This document shows, in pieces, positions 18,132 to 27,508 of a stretch of DNA of 39,284 nt. The notes beneath the pieces were generated by a model that saw only the letters and a list, made by a program, of their open reading frames with translations, was not told the origin of the DNA and did no database searches. How positions within the stretch are numbered: position 1 is the first letter of the stretch; each line of letters starts with the position of its first letter. Where the stretch lies: the NCBI GenBank assembly GCA_002439165.1, contig DJTE01000012.1, forward strand, positions 1-39,284, given 5' to 3'. Position numbers and translations under genes: made by a program. The stretch comes from Chryseobacterium indologenes (GTDB taxonomy: Bacteria > Bacteroidota > Bacteroidia > Flavobacteriales > Weeksellaceae).

Positions 18132-21068
18132 GTGAAAAAAACAATTCTTTTTTCTTTATTTTTTATTTTCCCGGCAGCTCTGGTCTTCTTTTCAGCGCAG
18201 ATTCCCGGGCTGGTTAATTATAATGAAGAAAACGGGCTGAACAGTTCGTATACGTATTCACTGAGCCAGGACAAAACCGGATTTATCTGGATAGGAAGTG
18301 ACAACGGACTGTTCCGGTTTGACGGAAAGGAGTTTAAACAGTTCAACAATAAGAACGGATTAAAGAATATTGAAGTACTGTCTTCTTTTCCTTTGGCAGG
18401 CGGGGAGATCTTTATTGCTCCTTTCCTCAATGATTTTGCCTATCTGAAGAACAACAGAATCATCAATTCGGATTCCAATAAAGAACTTAAAAAATTACAG
18501 TTCAGGCATACTTCAGGAGTTTATTCAGACGGAAGCAGTTTATATATGCTCTCCAGCTATCATCCCGATAACATCTTTATTTATAAAAATGAAAAAGTTA
18601 CCCGTATTCCGCTGTTTTTAAGTGAAAAACCTTCAGATAACTATTCGGCTCTTTCACTGGATATCCCGAACAGCCTGCTTTACATCTCCAATAGAAACTG
18701 GAAAACCAATATTGAGGCTTATGATCTTTCTTCCCGGGAAAAAAAACTGTGCAACATCCGGATGAGCAAAAATACTATGGTCTACGTTAAGGATGACTAC
18801 TATATTTTTACGAAAAAGAATGCTATCGAAGTATATCAGCTGCAGAATAAATTTCATTTTAAAAAACTGCAGACCTACCCCCTTCCTGAAACCACTTACC
18901 ATATCATTATCGATAAAGATTTCAGAATCTGGCTGTGTCTGGAAAACGGAGGGGTCCTGTATTTCAAACAGCCGGTCAACGGGCAGGAAAAGCTTTCCGG
19001 TCCCATCAAACTCATGAATAACTATTATATTCATGACGTTATGGTAGATAAGGATGATAATGTATGGTTCTCTACCCGTAACAATGGTATCTTTTTCATT
19101 GCTGACAGGCTTTTCAGGAACTACACCCATCTTTCCGTTAAAAATAATTCATCTTATATTACCGCCATTGCAAAAGACGGAAACCAAATTTATCTGGGAT
19201 ACAATGAAGCAAGAAGCGGTATTTACCACTCACGGAAAATCACCGATCTTATCCTTGAAAAAAACATCAAAGTAGAGCATAAGGTTATTTTTGCCGACGG
19301 AAATCATATTATTTTCGGCCTTACTAATGGAGGCATTCTGTATGATACCCGGACAAAAGAAAAACGTACTCTGAACGTATTTGTCCTGAAAAATGTAATC
19401 CCCTATACCAAAGGTTCCGTTCTGCTCTGCTCTGCCGGCGGACTGGGATCCTATAACTACATTACGCATCAGTTTACCGAAATATTTAACAAAGAAAGGT
19501 GCTATACGGCTTTACCCTATCATCAGGACAGTCTCTTTGCCGGAAGTTTCAAAGATCTTTATAAAGTGAATACCGTCAACCGTAAGAAAAGCCTTTTCCT
19601 GGAAGGTTACTATTTCACCGATTTGAAAAAACTGCGTTCCGGGCTTTATGTCGGAGCCACCAACCTGAGCGGTATTACCCTGTTTAACGATCATAAAGTT
19701 CTCCGGAGGATTACTGAAAGGGACGGCCTGCCAACGAATCAGATAAAAAAAATTGAAGTAGAGAACGAAAATATTTTCTGGGCAAGTACCAACTATGGAC
19801 TCAGCAGAATTGAACTGGCATCATCCGGATTGAAGATCAGTAATTTCACCCAGACAGACGGGCTCCCCTCCAATGTGGTGGCAGGATGTGTTATTGTTTC
19901 CGATACCATTTATGCAGGAACTTCTAAAGGCCTGGGAATACTCCCGGTTAAAGATCTTCTTACCCAGCAGAAATTTATCCCTAAAAAAGTGATCATTAAC
20001 TCCGTTACGATCGGAAACAGGGAATATTCAGATCATCAACAGCCACTGACCGCCCAGACTCCCGATAATGATATTATTTTCAATCTCAGCTTTCCCGATT
20101 ACAGTTCACAGGGGAAAATAAGCTATAAATATAAGATCGAAGGACTGAGCGAAGGCTGGCAGACAAGCAGCTCCCCGAAAATTATCTTCAATTCCGTACC
20201 TCCGGGAAAATACACTTTTAAAGTTTTCGGTCTGGGCTATAACGGAAAGCAGTCATATTCCTCAACGGGTCTTGATTTTGAGATCCGTCCCCAGTTCTGG
20301 CAGACCTGGTGGTTCAGGCTGCTGATGGGAGTTTTCGGAGTTCTTTCTTTATTCATCGTGATTACCCTTTATTTTCAGAAAAAAAGGAACAAAAAACTGG
20401 AAACCCTTTATTATGAAAAGAAAATTGCAGAACTGGAGCTTCAGGCCATCAAAGCACAGATCAATCCGCATTTTATTTATAACTGTCTCAACTCCATACA
20501 GTTTCTTGTCTACAAAAAAGATTATGAAGAAACAGAAAATTATCTCAGGATCTTCTCCAGGATGATCCGGAAAACCCTTCATTATTCTGAAAAAACATTC
20601 ATGCCGGTGAAAGAAGAGACAGAATACCTTTCCCTGTATCTGAACATGGAAAAGCTCCGCCTGAAAGACCTGTTCGATTATCACATCCGCATTTCTGAAA
20701 AAGTGGACGAAAACTGGGTTATTCCTTCCCTTTTGGTACAGCCTTTCGTAGAAAATGCCATCAAACACGGGGTGGCAGATTTAAAAGACCGGAAAGGGAA
20801 AATCGAAGTCATCTTCGACTATGTTGATGCCTCTCTGTGTATCACCATTGAAGACAACGGCCTGGGCATCGGCAGCAGCAGCCGGTTTAAAGCCGGTTCT
20901 TTCGGGGTAAAATTATCACGGAAAAGAATTGAAACATTTAAGCAGCTTTTTGAGACTAATATTATTTTAGAGATCGCTGATCTTTCTGAAAAAGAGCAAA
21001 GACCGGGAACCCGCATCAAACTTTATATAACACCTTATGAAAAACAGAATACAAGCCTGCATTATTGA
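18132..21068 (+). CDS. Beta-propeller sensor histidine kinase (LytS/YehU type), unit 2
   Basis: A 978-aa paralogue of the kinase at 14269, identical in length, domain order and GTG start. Signal peptide ending FSAQ, propeller blades, Y_Y_Y domain, one membrane helix, then the kinase domain with His780 in INPHFIYN and the VEDNGLGI-type nucleotide pocket (here IEDNGLGI). The kinase core and the first ~110 residues are close to unit 1, whereas about residues 115-270 of the periplasmic part differ strongly. It overlaps its response regulator by 32 bases, exactly as in unit 1. Confidence 0.92.
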   Translation: MKKTILFSLFFIFPAALVFFSAQIPGLVNYNEENGLNSSYTYSLSQDKTGFIWIGSDNGLFRFDGKEFKQFNNKNGLKNIEVLSSFPLAGGEIFIAPFLNDFAYLKNNRIINSDSNKELKKLQFRHTSGVYSDGSSLYMLSSYHPDNIFIYKNEKVTRIPLFLSEKPSDNYSALSLDIPNSLLYISNRNWKTNIEAYDLSSREKKLCNIRMSKNTMVYVKDDYYIFTKKNAIEVYQLQNKFHFKKLQTYPLPETTYHIIIDKDFRIWLCLENGGVLYFKQPVNGQEKLSGPIKLMNNYYIHDVMVDKDDNVWFSTRNNGIFFIADRLFRNYTHLSVKNNSSYITAIAKDGNQIYLGYNEARSGIYHSRKITDLILEKNIKVEHKVIFADGNHIIFGLTNGGILYDTRTKEKRTLNVFVLKNVIPYTKGSVLLCSAGGLGSYNYITHQFTEIFNKERCYTALPYHQDSLFAGSFKDLYKVNTVNRKKSLFLEGYYFTDLKKLRSGLYVGATNLSGITLFNDHKVLRRITERDGLPTNQIKKIEVENENIFWASTNYGLSRIELASSGLKISNFTQTDGLPSNVVAGCVIVSDTIYAGTSKGLGILPVKDLLTQQKFIPKKVIINSVTIGNREYSDHQQPLTAQTPDNDIIFNLSFPDYSSQGKISYKYKIEGLSEGWQTSSSPKIIFNSVPPGKYTFKVFGLGYNGKQSYSSTGLDFEIRPQFWQTWWFRLLMGVFGVLSLFIVITLYFQKKRNKKLETLYYEKKIAELELQAIKAQINPHFIYNCLNSIQFLVYKKDYEETENYLRIFSRMIRKTLHYSEKTFMPVKEETEYLSLYLNMEKLRLKDLFDYHIRISEKVDENWVIPSLLVQPFVENAIKHGVADLKDRKGKIEVIFDYVDASLCITIEDNGLGIGSSSRFKAGSFGVKLSRKRIETFKQLFETNIILEIADLSEKEQRPGTRIKLYITPYEKQNTSLHY

Positions 21069-21768
21069 TGATGAACAAGACGGAAGAGATTATATTGCTC
21101 TTCTTCTGGAAAATGAATTTCCTGATATCCAGATCGCATATCAGGCATCAGGTGTTGAGGATGCCTATCTTTACCTTTCTAAGAATACACCGGATATTCT
21201 TTTTCTGGATGTGCAGCTGAAAGACGGAACTGCCTTTGATCTTTTGTCGCAGTTCAGAGAAATGGATTCGCTGATTATTTTCATCACCGCATTTGAACAC
21301 TTTGCCATTCAGGCTATCAAAAACGGTGCAGCAGATTATCTTCTGAAACCTATCGGTAAAATGGATTTTATTATAGCCGTAAAAAAGGTCCTGGAAAACA
21401 TCAGGAAAAACAGAAGTTCGACAGGGACCAGTTTAAACGAAAACAAGATCAGCCTTCCGACACTCCAGGGATTCAGGCTTACCAACATCAGCGACATTAT
21501 CCGCTGTGAAGCCGATTCCAGCTATACCACTTTCTACCTTACCGATAAAACAAAGATTATTGTTTCCAAAACCCTGCATGAGTTTGAAGAACATCTTTCC
21601 AGATATAATTTTTTCAGGATTCATCATAAACACCTGATCAATCTTTCCCACCTGAAGGAATACATCAAAGGAAAAGGCGGGCAGGTGATTATGGCAGACC
21701 AGTCTGTTCTGGATGTTTCTGTCCGTAAAAAGAATGATTTCCTGCTGAAGATAGAAACCCTGGAATAG
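21037..21768 (+). CDS. LytTR-family response regulator, unit 2
   Basis: A 243-aa paralogue of the regulator at 17174. The receiver has Asp11-Asp12, Asp58 (FLDVQ), Thr84 and Lys104; the LytTR domain keeps IRCEADSSYTTFY and FFRIHHKHLIN. The LytTR recognition part is nearly the same as in unit 1, so the two regulators may share binding sites. It ends two bases before the stop of the convergent DUF2867 gene. Confidence 0.93.
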   Translation: MKNRIQACIIDDEQDGRDYIALLLENEFPDIQIAYQASGVEDAYLYLSKNTPDILFLDVQLKDGTAFDLLSQFREMDSLIIFITAFEHFAIQAIKNGAADYLLKPIGKMDFIIAVKKVLENIRKNRSSTGTSLNENKISLPTLQGFRLTNISDIIRCEADSSYTTFYLTDKTKIIVSKTLHEFEEHLSRYNFFRIHHKHLINLSHLKEYIKGKGGQVIMADQSVLDVSVRKKNDFLLKIETLE

Positions 21769-21770
21769 CT

Positions 21771-22298
21771 CTACCGCCTCATTTCCAGATTGGTGATCAT
21801 CTTTTTCAGCATGGCCGGAACGATGAGTTTGTGAAAAGGGCGTACCGGCAAAAAATATAATTTCCCCAGCCTGTTGTGATACTTCACAGTAGTTGAAACA
21901 GTAAGGAAATTTTGATGGCCGGATTCTTTACTGTATAAAAGAGAAACCCTGAAATCTAAATGTTTATCATCTTCTCCGAGGACGATTTCATTGCCGGTTT
22001 TATAAAATATTTTAAAAAGACCAATCTGATCACCGACTTCACATGCCATATCTTTAAATTCCGGTATTTTACCGTTTTCATTTCCCGTTTTCAATCCGAA
22101 CAATCTGACCATCTTATTTCTGAAAGCAAACATTTTCTTTCCCCAGCGTGGCCCGCTGGTAAAAAAAGCCTCTCCCATTTCGGAACTGCTGATGTTTCCG
22201 CTAGCGATTTCCCCTTTAAAACTGTCTGTATAGTCAAATGATTTTTTATCTCCGGATAGAACGGATGCTTCCGGAAATGCTGTTTTTCTGATCTTCAT
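21771..22298 (-). CDS. DUF2867 domain-containing protein
   Basis: A 175-aa soluble protein. The C-terminal block with STTVKYHNRLGKLYFLPVRP and FHKLIVPAML is the signature of the DUF2867 family, which also occurs fused to NAD-binding epimerases; here it stands alone. No enzymatic activity is established. It has its own promoter and no co-directional neighbour, so it is a single-gene unit. Confidence 0.8.
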   Translation of the reverse strand: MKIRKTAFPEASVLSGDKKSFDYTDSFKGEIASGNISSSEMGEAFFTSGPRWGKKMFAFRNKMVRLFGLKTGNENGKIPEFKDMACEVGDQIGLFKIFYKTGNEIVLGEDDKHLDFRVSLLYSKESGHQNFLTVSTTVKYHNRLGKLYFLPVRPFHKLIVPAMLKKMITNLEMRR

Positions 22299-22334
22299 GG
22301 CTGCCGTGTAAAATTAAGCGCTGCTTCTTTCTAC

Positions 22335-22342
22335 CAAAGATA
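22335..22342 (-). promoter_or_regulatory. -7 box for the DUF2867 gene
   Basis: TATCTTTG on the minus strand, about 36 bases upstream of the ATG at 22298. The -33 region is T-rich without a clear TTTG. Confidence 0.5.
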
Positions 22343-22558
22343 ATCTGTTTTTCAACAGAAAAAAATGAGATTTTTCAGCTTTGTATTTTTTATCACAATT
22401 AAAAGAAAAATAAAAACATTTATTAGCAAAATGTATTCACTTATCAATTCCGACTGAGAAAAATTCTTCTACCCCACTACCTTTACTAAAGATCAAATAC
22501 AAGTTACTAATCATTAAAGTTTTTATTGGTTTTTGATATATAAAATCAATATGGTATC

Positions 22559-23752
22559 ATGATAAGAATATACTTTCTCTCATTTTGCCTTCTATTGGGA
22601 AGTTTTCTCAATGCACAGGCTCTGTGTACGGATTTCAACAGTTCCATGGGAAACTGGAAACCGGGTCCTTCTCCCAATGACCGGGTAGCCGCTTCGTTGG
22701 GCAGCCCGAATACGCTGGACGGCTCACAATATGTAATACTTAAGGATCTTTCAGGAGGATCCTGGTTCAGCAACCTGGTGGATTTCAAAAATATCGGACA
22801 GCGTTTTGTTGGGCAGTGTCTCTATTTTGATTTTTATTTAGTAGAGGACGGTGGCTATAATCGGCCTATCCACCCAACCATTTATGTACTGTCCGGGAAC
22901 CGGCTGGCTGTCTTTACGGCCAATATAACCGTTCCTGAAGGAAGCGGATGGGTACGTGTAAAGGCACCGATAGCTCTGGCATCAGGGTCTACTCTTCCAA
23001 GCAGCCCTGAAGGCTCATGGTCGGTCGTAAGTCCCGGGTTACCCTCGGATTTCAATGATATTATGAATAATTCAACAGGACTGATGGTTTCTCCGGATTA
23101 TACCTCAAGCCCGTCTGAGGTTGTTCTTTATGATAATATCTGTATAAAATCCTGCGAAAAATGTTCGGCAGACTTCACCCTATCCACTTTGTTCAGCACC
23201 ACGGAAAATACAGCAGCTGCTTATGTAATGCTTGACAATAACAACCCTGCTTCCACATATTCTGTTAACTGGGGTGACGGATTAAGCGGCTCTATTCTTC
23301 CGACACATTTATATTCTAACCCCGGCTCTTATAAGGTTTGTGTAAGTGAATTTGATAAAAACGGCAAAGAAATATGCCGAAAATGTATTCTGTTCTGCTA
23401 TTCAAAGGATAATATCCTTTCAGGAAAAAGCAGCAGTGAAGTGCCATCCGGAATGCCGGATATGAAAGCTATTTCTAAAGCCGAACTCGGTAATCTGAAA
23501 AATAATTTCCTGCTTGTTCCTAATCCCGCCCAATCTTATGCAGATATACAGATGAATCTGGACAAAAAACAAACGGTATCTGTAAAACTGACGGATCTGT
23601 CAGGAAGAACAGTTCTTGAAAAATCGGAAAATCTGGAGAGCGGACGGCAGCATATCAGACTGAATACTGAAAAACTTGTCGGTGGAACCTATATTACAGA
23701 AGTGCAGACAGAGGGAACTACCAGCTCCCAGAAACTGATCATTACCCAATAA
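22559..23752 (+). CDS. T9SS-secreted protein with PKD domain
   Basis: A 397-aa exported protein: signal peptide (MIRIYFLSFCLLLGSFLNAQ), an N-terminal beta-rich region (about 22-200) that looks like a carbohydrate-binding or laminin-G-like sandwich with a WFSNLVDF segment, a PKD domain (about 225-285, VNWGDG and HLYSNPGSYKVCV), and a type A T9SS sorting domain at the C-terminus (about 315-397: LVPNPAQ, LTDLSGR, GGTYITEV, QKLIIT). The last part directs export through the type IX system to the cell surface or medium. No catalytic residues are recognised; an adhesive or glycan-binding role is inferred. It is a single-gene unit with a strong terminator. Confidence 0.87.
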   Translation: MIRIYFLSFCLLLGSFLNAQALCTDFNSSMGNWKPGPSPNDRVAASLGSPNTLDGSQYVILKDLSGGSWFSNLVDFKNIGQRFVGQCLYFDFYLVEDGGYNRPIHPTIYVLSGNRLAVFTANITVPEGSGWVRVKAPIALASGSTLPSSPEGSWSVVSPGLPSDFNDIMNNSTGLMVSPDYTSSPSEVVLYDNICIKSCEKCSADFTLSTLFSTTENTAAAYVMLDNNNPASTYSVNWGDGLSGSILPTHLYSNPGSYKVCVSEFDKNGKEICRKCILFCYSKDNILSGKSSSEVPSGMPDMKAISKAELGNLKNNFLLVPNPAQSYADIQMNLDKKQTVSVKLTDLSGRTVLEKSENLESGRQHIRLNTEKLVGGTYITEVQTEGTTSSQKLIITQ

Positions 23753-23817
23753 GAGATCTGCTGATTGCTCTGCCATCCCTTGGATGATCTGCAATCTCAT
23801 CCGTTATACTATTAAGT

Positions 23818-23845
23818 AAGACCGCTTCAAAAGGCGGTCTTTTTT
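23818..23845 (+). terminator. Intrinsic terminator after the T9SS gene
   Basis: A perfect stem AGACCGC / GCGGTCT (23819-23825 and 23834-23840) is followed by a T run. Confidence 0.85.
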
Positions 23846-23906
23846 ATACGGGAATAACTATGGATTGCAAAAAATAATTTAAATTCGGGGAAACAAAACT
23901 TTTCAC

Positions 23907-25067
23907 ATGATACAACTTCCTTTATCCAAGCTTTCCAATGTGGGAACAACTATTTTCAGCCAGATGACTCAACTGGCCAACGAAAATGAAGCTATTAATC
24001 TATCCCAGGGATTTCCGGATTTCATGCCGGATTCTGAGCTTTTGGATCATGTAGATTATTTTGTTAAAAAAGGTTTTAACCAATATGCTCCATTGGGAGG
24101 AATGCCGGTATTGAAAGAAGAAATTGCCCGGAAAATAGAGAACAGCCACCATGCGGTTTATCATCCTGACTCGGAAATAACCGTAACAGCCGGCGGTACC
24201 CAGGCCATTTTTACAGCTATTGCCGCATTTGTAAAAAAAGATGATGAGGTGATCATCTTTGAACCGGCTTATGACTGCTACGAACCAACCGTAGAGCTTT
24301 TCGGCGGAATTGTCAGACGTTTTGAAATGAAAGCTCCGGACTATGAAATCGACTGGAATGCAGTAAAAAGCCTGGTAAGCTATAAAACCAAAATGATTAT
24401 CCTGAATAATCCGAACAACCCTTCCGGGAAAATCTTAAAAGAGCGCGATATACAGGAACTTATTCAGCTGGTAAAAGACACTTCTATCCTTATTCTGAGT
24501 GATGAAGTCTATGAAAATATTATTTTTGACGGAAAAGAGCATTTAAGCATCTGCCGGTATCCTGAACTTAAGGAAAGAAGTCTTCTGGTGGCTTCATTCG
24601 GAAAGCTGTTCCACGTTACGGGCTGGAAAACCGGCTATTGTGCGGCTCCTAAAAACCTGACCGATGAGTTCAGAAAAGTACACCAGTTCAATGTTTTCTG
24701 TGTAAATACGCCTGTCCAGCTGGCTTTGGCAGAATATATGAAAAATGAAGAGCACTACCTTCACCTGAATGCATTTTTTCAGGAAAAAAGAGATTTCCTG
24801 AGAAAAGGTCTGGCCGGAACCTCATTCAAGCTTCTGGATTGTGAAGGCACCTATTTCCAGGCAGTGAAGTATGATGCCATTTCGGATCAGAATGATTATG
24901 ATTTTGCCAGTGAACTCACCATCCGTCATAAGGTAGCCAGCGTTCCTTTTTCATCATTTTATCAGAATAAAAGGAATGATCATGTGATCAGGCTGTGTTT
25001 CGCGAAAAAGCAGGAGACTCTGGAAAAGGCGATTGAAAATCTTTCAAAAGTACAGCCTTTTATATAA
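23907..25067 (+). CDS. PLP-dependent methionine/aromatic aminotransferase
   Basis: A 386-aa class I/II aminotransferase. The PLP lysine is Lys233 in SFGKLFHVTGWK; NNPNNPSG (167-174) holds the cofactor-binding Asn; DEVYE (199-203) has the Asp that contacts the pyridine nitrogen. LSQGFPDF near 32-39 and the HVTGWKTGY context place it in the kynurenine/methionine aminotransferase subgroup like E. coli YbdL, which favours methionine and aromatic amino acids. The exact substrate cannot be settled from sequence. Its 3' end overlaps the convergent cls gene by eight bases. Confidence 0.9.
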   Translation: MIQLPLSKLSNVGTTIFSQMTQLANENEAINLSQGFPDFMPDSELLDHVDYFVKKGFNQYAPLGGMPVLKEEIARKIENSHHAVYHPDSEITVTAGGTQAIFTAIAAFVKKDDEVIIFEPAYDCYEPTVELFGGIVRRFEMKAPDYEIDWNAVKSLVSYKTKMIILNNPNNPSGKILKERDIQELIQLVKDTSILILSDEVYENIIFDGKEHLSICRYPELKERSLLVASFGKLFHVTGWKTGYCAAPKNLTDEFRKVHQFNVFCVNTPVQLALAEYMKNEEHYLHLNAFFQEKRDFLRKGLAGTSFKLLDCEGTYFQAVKYDAISDQNDYDFASELTIRHKVASVPFSSFYQNKRNDHVIRLCFAKKQETLEKAIENLSKVQPFI

Positions 25068-26526
25068 GCGGGGAAAGCAGTCTCGCCAGGTGTTCAAAAA
25101 AGACTTTATACCGGGGTCTTTTCCGCCATGTATCAGGAAAAATCTCTTCACAGTCCTTCATATCTCCGATGAAAATACGGTGAAGTTTCTCATTGATCTT
25201 TTTATCGAATACCAGTGCATTGACTTCAAAATTCAGTTCCTGGCTTCTGACATCCATATTCGCTGTTCCGATGCTTGAGAAGTCGTCATCTACGAGCATG
25301 GTTTTGGCGTGGATAAATCCTTTTTTATAAAAGAAAACCCTGACATTATTTTCCAGAAGTTCCCCGTAATAAGAATAGGCTGCCGCATTCACGATCACGG
25401 AATCTCCGGACTCAGGAACCATCAGTCTTACGTCCAGCCCGGACAGAGCTGCCTGTTTAATGGCATTCAGTACTGTTTCCACCGGAATGAAGTAAGGGGT
25501 AACCATATAAATTCTTTTTTTGGCCGCAAGAATGGCTGAATGGGTACTCAGCATAATGGAAGGCCTGGTATCCGGTCCGCTGGCCGCCGTCTGTACGAGA
25601 GAGCTTCCTTCACCGGTATTTTTATAATCAAAATAATCCCGTGATATTTCGGGAAATTTTTCCGTAGCAAAGGTCCAGCTGCTTAAAAACAGGAACTGGA
25701 AATAAAAGGCGGCTTCCCCTTTGATGTACAGATGAATATCCCGCCAGTATTGTTCAGGATTAGGATTGATGTATTTATCTGAAACATTGATTCCTCCGGT
25801 AAAGACTTCAGATCCGTCCACAATAATAATTTTCCTGTGGTCTCTGTAATTGACCCTGTTGGCCAGAATCCTGAATCTGATCTTATTGACAGGCGATACT
25901 TCTACGCCCCCCTCCTTCAGCCTTTTTAAAAGTTTCTTTCCTATTTTTCCGCTTCCCATATCATCATACAGAAAACGTACTTTGACCCCTTCCCCCGCTT
26001 TTTTTATCAGAAGGTCAGCAAGCCTGTTGCCTATTGTATCATTATCATAAATATAATATTCGAGATGGATGTGATGCTTTGCTTTTCGAAGCACTTCAAA
26101 TACTTTGGCAAATTTTTCTTCCCCGTTTACCAGTACTTCGGTCTCATTTCCCTGAGACAGCGGCGAATGGGTGGCATGATACAGGAAATTGACGGTTGTT
26201 ATAAAATTCCGGACTTCTTCTTTATGATCTTCCAGGGCCTTGCTATGGGTTTTCTGAATATACCCGGCTATGGTGCGGTAAATTTCTTCATTATGTTCAA
26301 TTTTAAAGGTATAGAACTTATTCTTCCTGTAATTGACCCCGAAAACAAAGTATATAATGATTCCCAGGACAGGCAGAAAGATGATGAGCATGAGATAAGC
26401 CAGTGTTTTGCTGGTGGTCTGTGTATCCATAATGATCTTTCCGGCAAGAAAAACCGTTCCCAGAAGGTATAAAACCTCAAGTGCGGGCAGAATATAGGGA
26501 AACTGATCGAGGAATTCTTTAAGCAT
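25060..26526 (-). CDS. cls: Cardiolipin synthase
   Basis: Makes cardiolipin from phosphatidylglycerol at the inner membrane. The 488-aa phospholipase D-type protein has two N-terminal membrane helices (about 12-32 and 43-63) and two HKD motifs: His230-Lys232-Asp237 in HRKIIIVDG and His406-Lys408-Asp413 in HAKTMLVDD. Length and layout match ClsA-type enzymes. It is a monocistronic minus-strand gene; its promoter region is short and lies just left of the upstream gene's terminator. Confidence 0.94.
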   Translation of the reverse strand: MLKEFLDQFPYILPALEVLYLLGTVFLAGKIIMDTQTTSKTLAYLMLIIFLPVLGIIIYFVFGVNYRKNKFYTFKIEHNEEIYRTIAGYIQKTHSKALEDHKEEVRNFITTVNFLYHATHSPLSQGNETEVLVNGEEKFAKVFEVLRKAKHHIHLEYYIYDNDTIGNRLADLLIKKAGEGVKVRFLYDDMGSGKIGKKLLKRLKEGGVEVSPVNKIRFRILANRVNYRDHRKIIIVDGSEVFTGGINVSDKYINPNPEQYWRDIHLYIKGEAAFYFQFLFLSSWTFATEKFPEISRDYFDYKNTGEGSSLVQTAASGPDTRPSIMLSTHSAILAAKKRIYMVTPYFIPVETVLNAIKQAALSGLDVRLMVPESGDSVIVNAAAYSYYGELLENNVRVFFYKKGFIHAKTMLVDDDFSSIGTANMDVRSQELNFEVNALVFDKKINEKLHRIFIGDMKDCEEIFPDTWRKRPRYKVFFEHLARLLSPLI

Positions 26527-26595
26527 CAGGATAAGGTTGTGAGGTTGTGATCTTAAAGATAGGAAAAAGGATCAGGAAAATGTGTGCATCCGCAT

Positions 26596-26630
26596 AAAAA
26601 AGGACCCATTACGGTATGATGGATCCTTTT
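26596..26630 (-). terminator. Terminator after the SDR gene (possibly bidirectional)
   Basis: A 10-bp stem (26598-26607 with 26621-26630, one wobble) is followed on the minus strand by six T. It lies between the SDR stop and cls, and insulates cls. Confidence 0.8.
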
Positions 26631-26659
26631 GTTATTTATGAGGGTATATTCAGAATTTT

Positions 26660-27424
26660 TTATAAAAACATTCCTCCTGAAGCTTCGATTCTCTGCCCGT
26701 TGATCCAGCCGGCATCGTCTGTACACAGAAATGCGACTATACCTCCGATATCATCAGGAAGCCCTGCTCTGCCTAATGCCGTTATATTTGATATGGTGGC
26801 ATTGACCTCTTTGTCGTCTCTGGTTCTCCCGCCCCCAAAGTCGGTTTCTATTGCTCCCGGAGCAATAACATTGGCCTTAATTCTTCTTGGTCCGAGCTCT
26901 TTAGCCATATATTTCGTCAGCATTTCAATGCCTGCTTTCATGGAACCGTAAACGGATGATCCGGGTAGTGCAAATCTTGCCAGCCCTGAAGAAATATTGA
27001 TGATTCCTCCCCCGTCACTGATGAACGGAAGCATTTTCTGAGTGAGGAAAAATACTCCTTTGAAGTGTACATCAACTATATCATCCAGCTGCTCTTCGGT
27101 TGTTTCCATGATCGGAGCGTATAAAGCGGTTCCTGCATTGTTGATCAGGAAATCTATTTCCGGGCTTCCTGTTTCTTTTTCAAGGTGCTCCGTTACTTCT
27201 TTCACGAATGCACCGAAGCTTTTTACATCCCTGGTATCCAGCTGATAGGCTGCGGCCTTCCGGCCTGAAGCTTTTATTTCGTTAACGACTGCTTCTGCTT
27301 CTTCTTTACTGTTTTTGTAAGTGATGATCACATCCAGTCCTTTCTGAGCGATTTTAAGGGCTGCGTTTTTACCAAGCCCCCGGCTTCCTCCTGTTACTAA
27401 AGCTATTTTTGTTTTTGTTGCCAT
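26660..27424 (-). CDS. SDR family oxidoreductase
   Basis: A 254-aa classical SDR: TGGSRGLG (11-18), NNAG (95-98), serine in NISSG, catalytic YGSMK (159-163) and the closing INGQRIEASGG. It resembles the FabG/glucose-dehydrogenase-like group often found beside AraC-type regulators; the substrate is unknown. It lies 84 bases downstream of the AraC gene on the same strand, so the pair may be co-transcribed or regulator-controlled. A terminator follows it. Confidence 0.9.
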   Translation of the reverse strand: MATKTKIALVTGGSRGLGKNAALKIAQKGLDVIITYKNSKEEAEAVVNEIKASGRKAAAYQLDTRDVKSFGAFVKEVTEHLEKETGSPEIDFLINNAGTALYAPIMETTEEQLDDIVDVHFKGVFFLTQKMLPFISDGGGIINISSGLARFALPGSSVYGSMKAGIEMLTKYMAKELGPRRIKANVIAPGAIETDFGGGRTRDDKEVNATISNITALGRAGLPDDIGGIVAFLCTDDAGWINGQRIEASGGMFL

Positions 27425-27508
27425 TTTGTTTTATTTAATGATACAAAGTTGAAGCATTTCCGGGAAAAATTATTTGCCTGAATCAATCTGAAATTTGCAA
27501 AATTCAAA

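Noticed and set aside
14269..21068. Hybrid two-component system of the Bacteroides polysaccharide-utilisation type
   Set aside because: The propeller and Y_Y_Y domains fit, but the kinases end after the His_kinase/ATPase part; there is no receiver or AraC domain and no SusC/SusD genes nearby.
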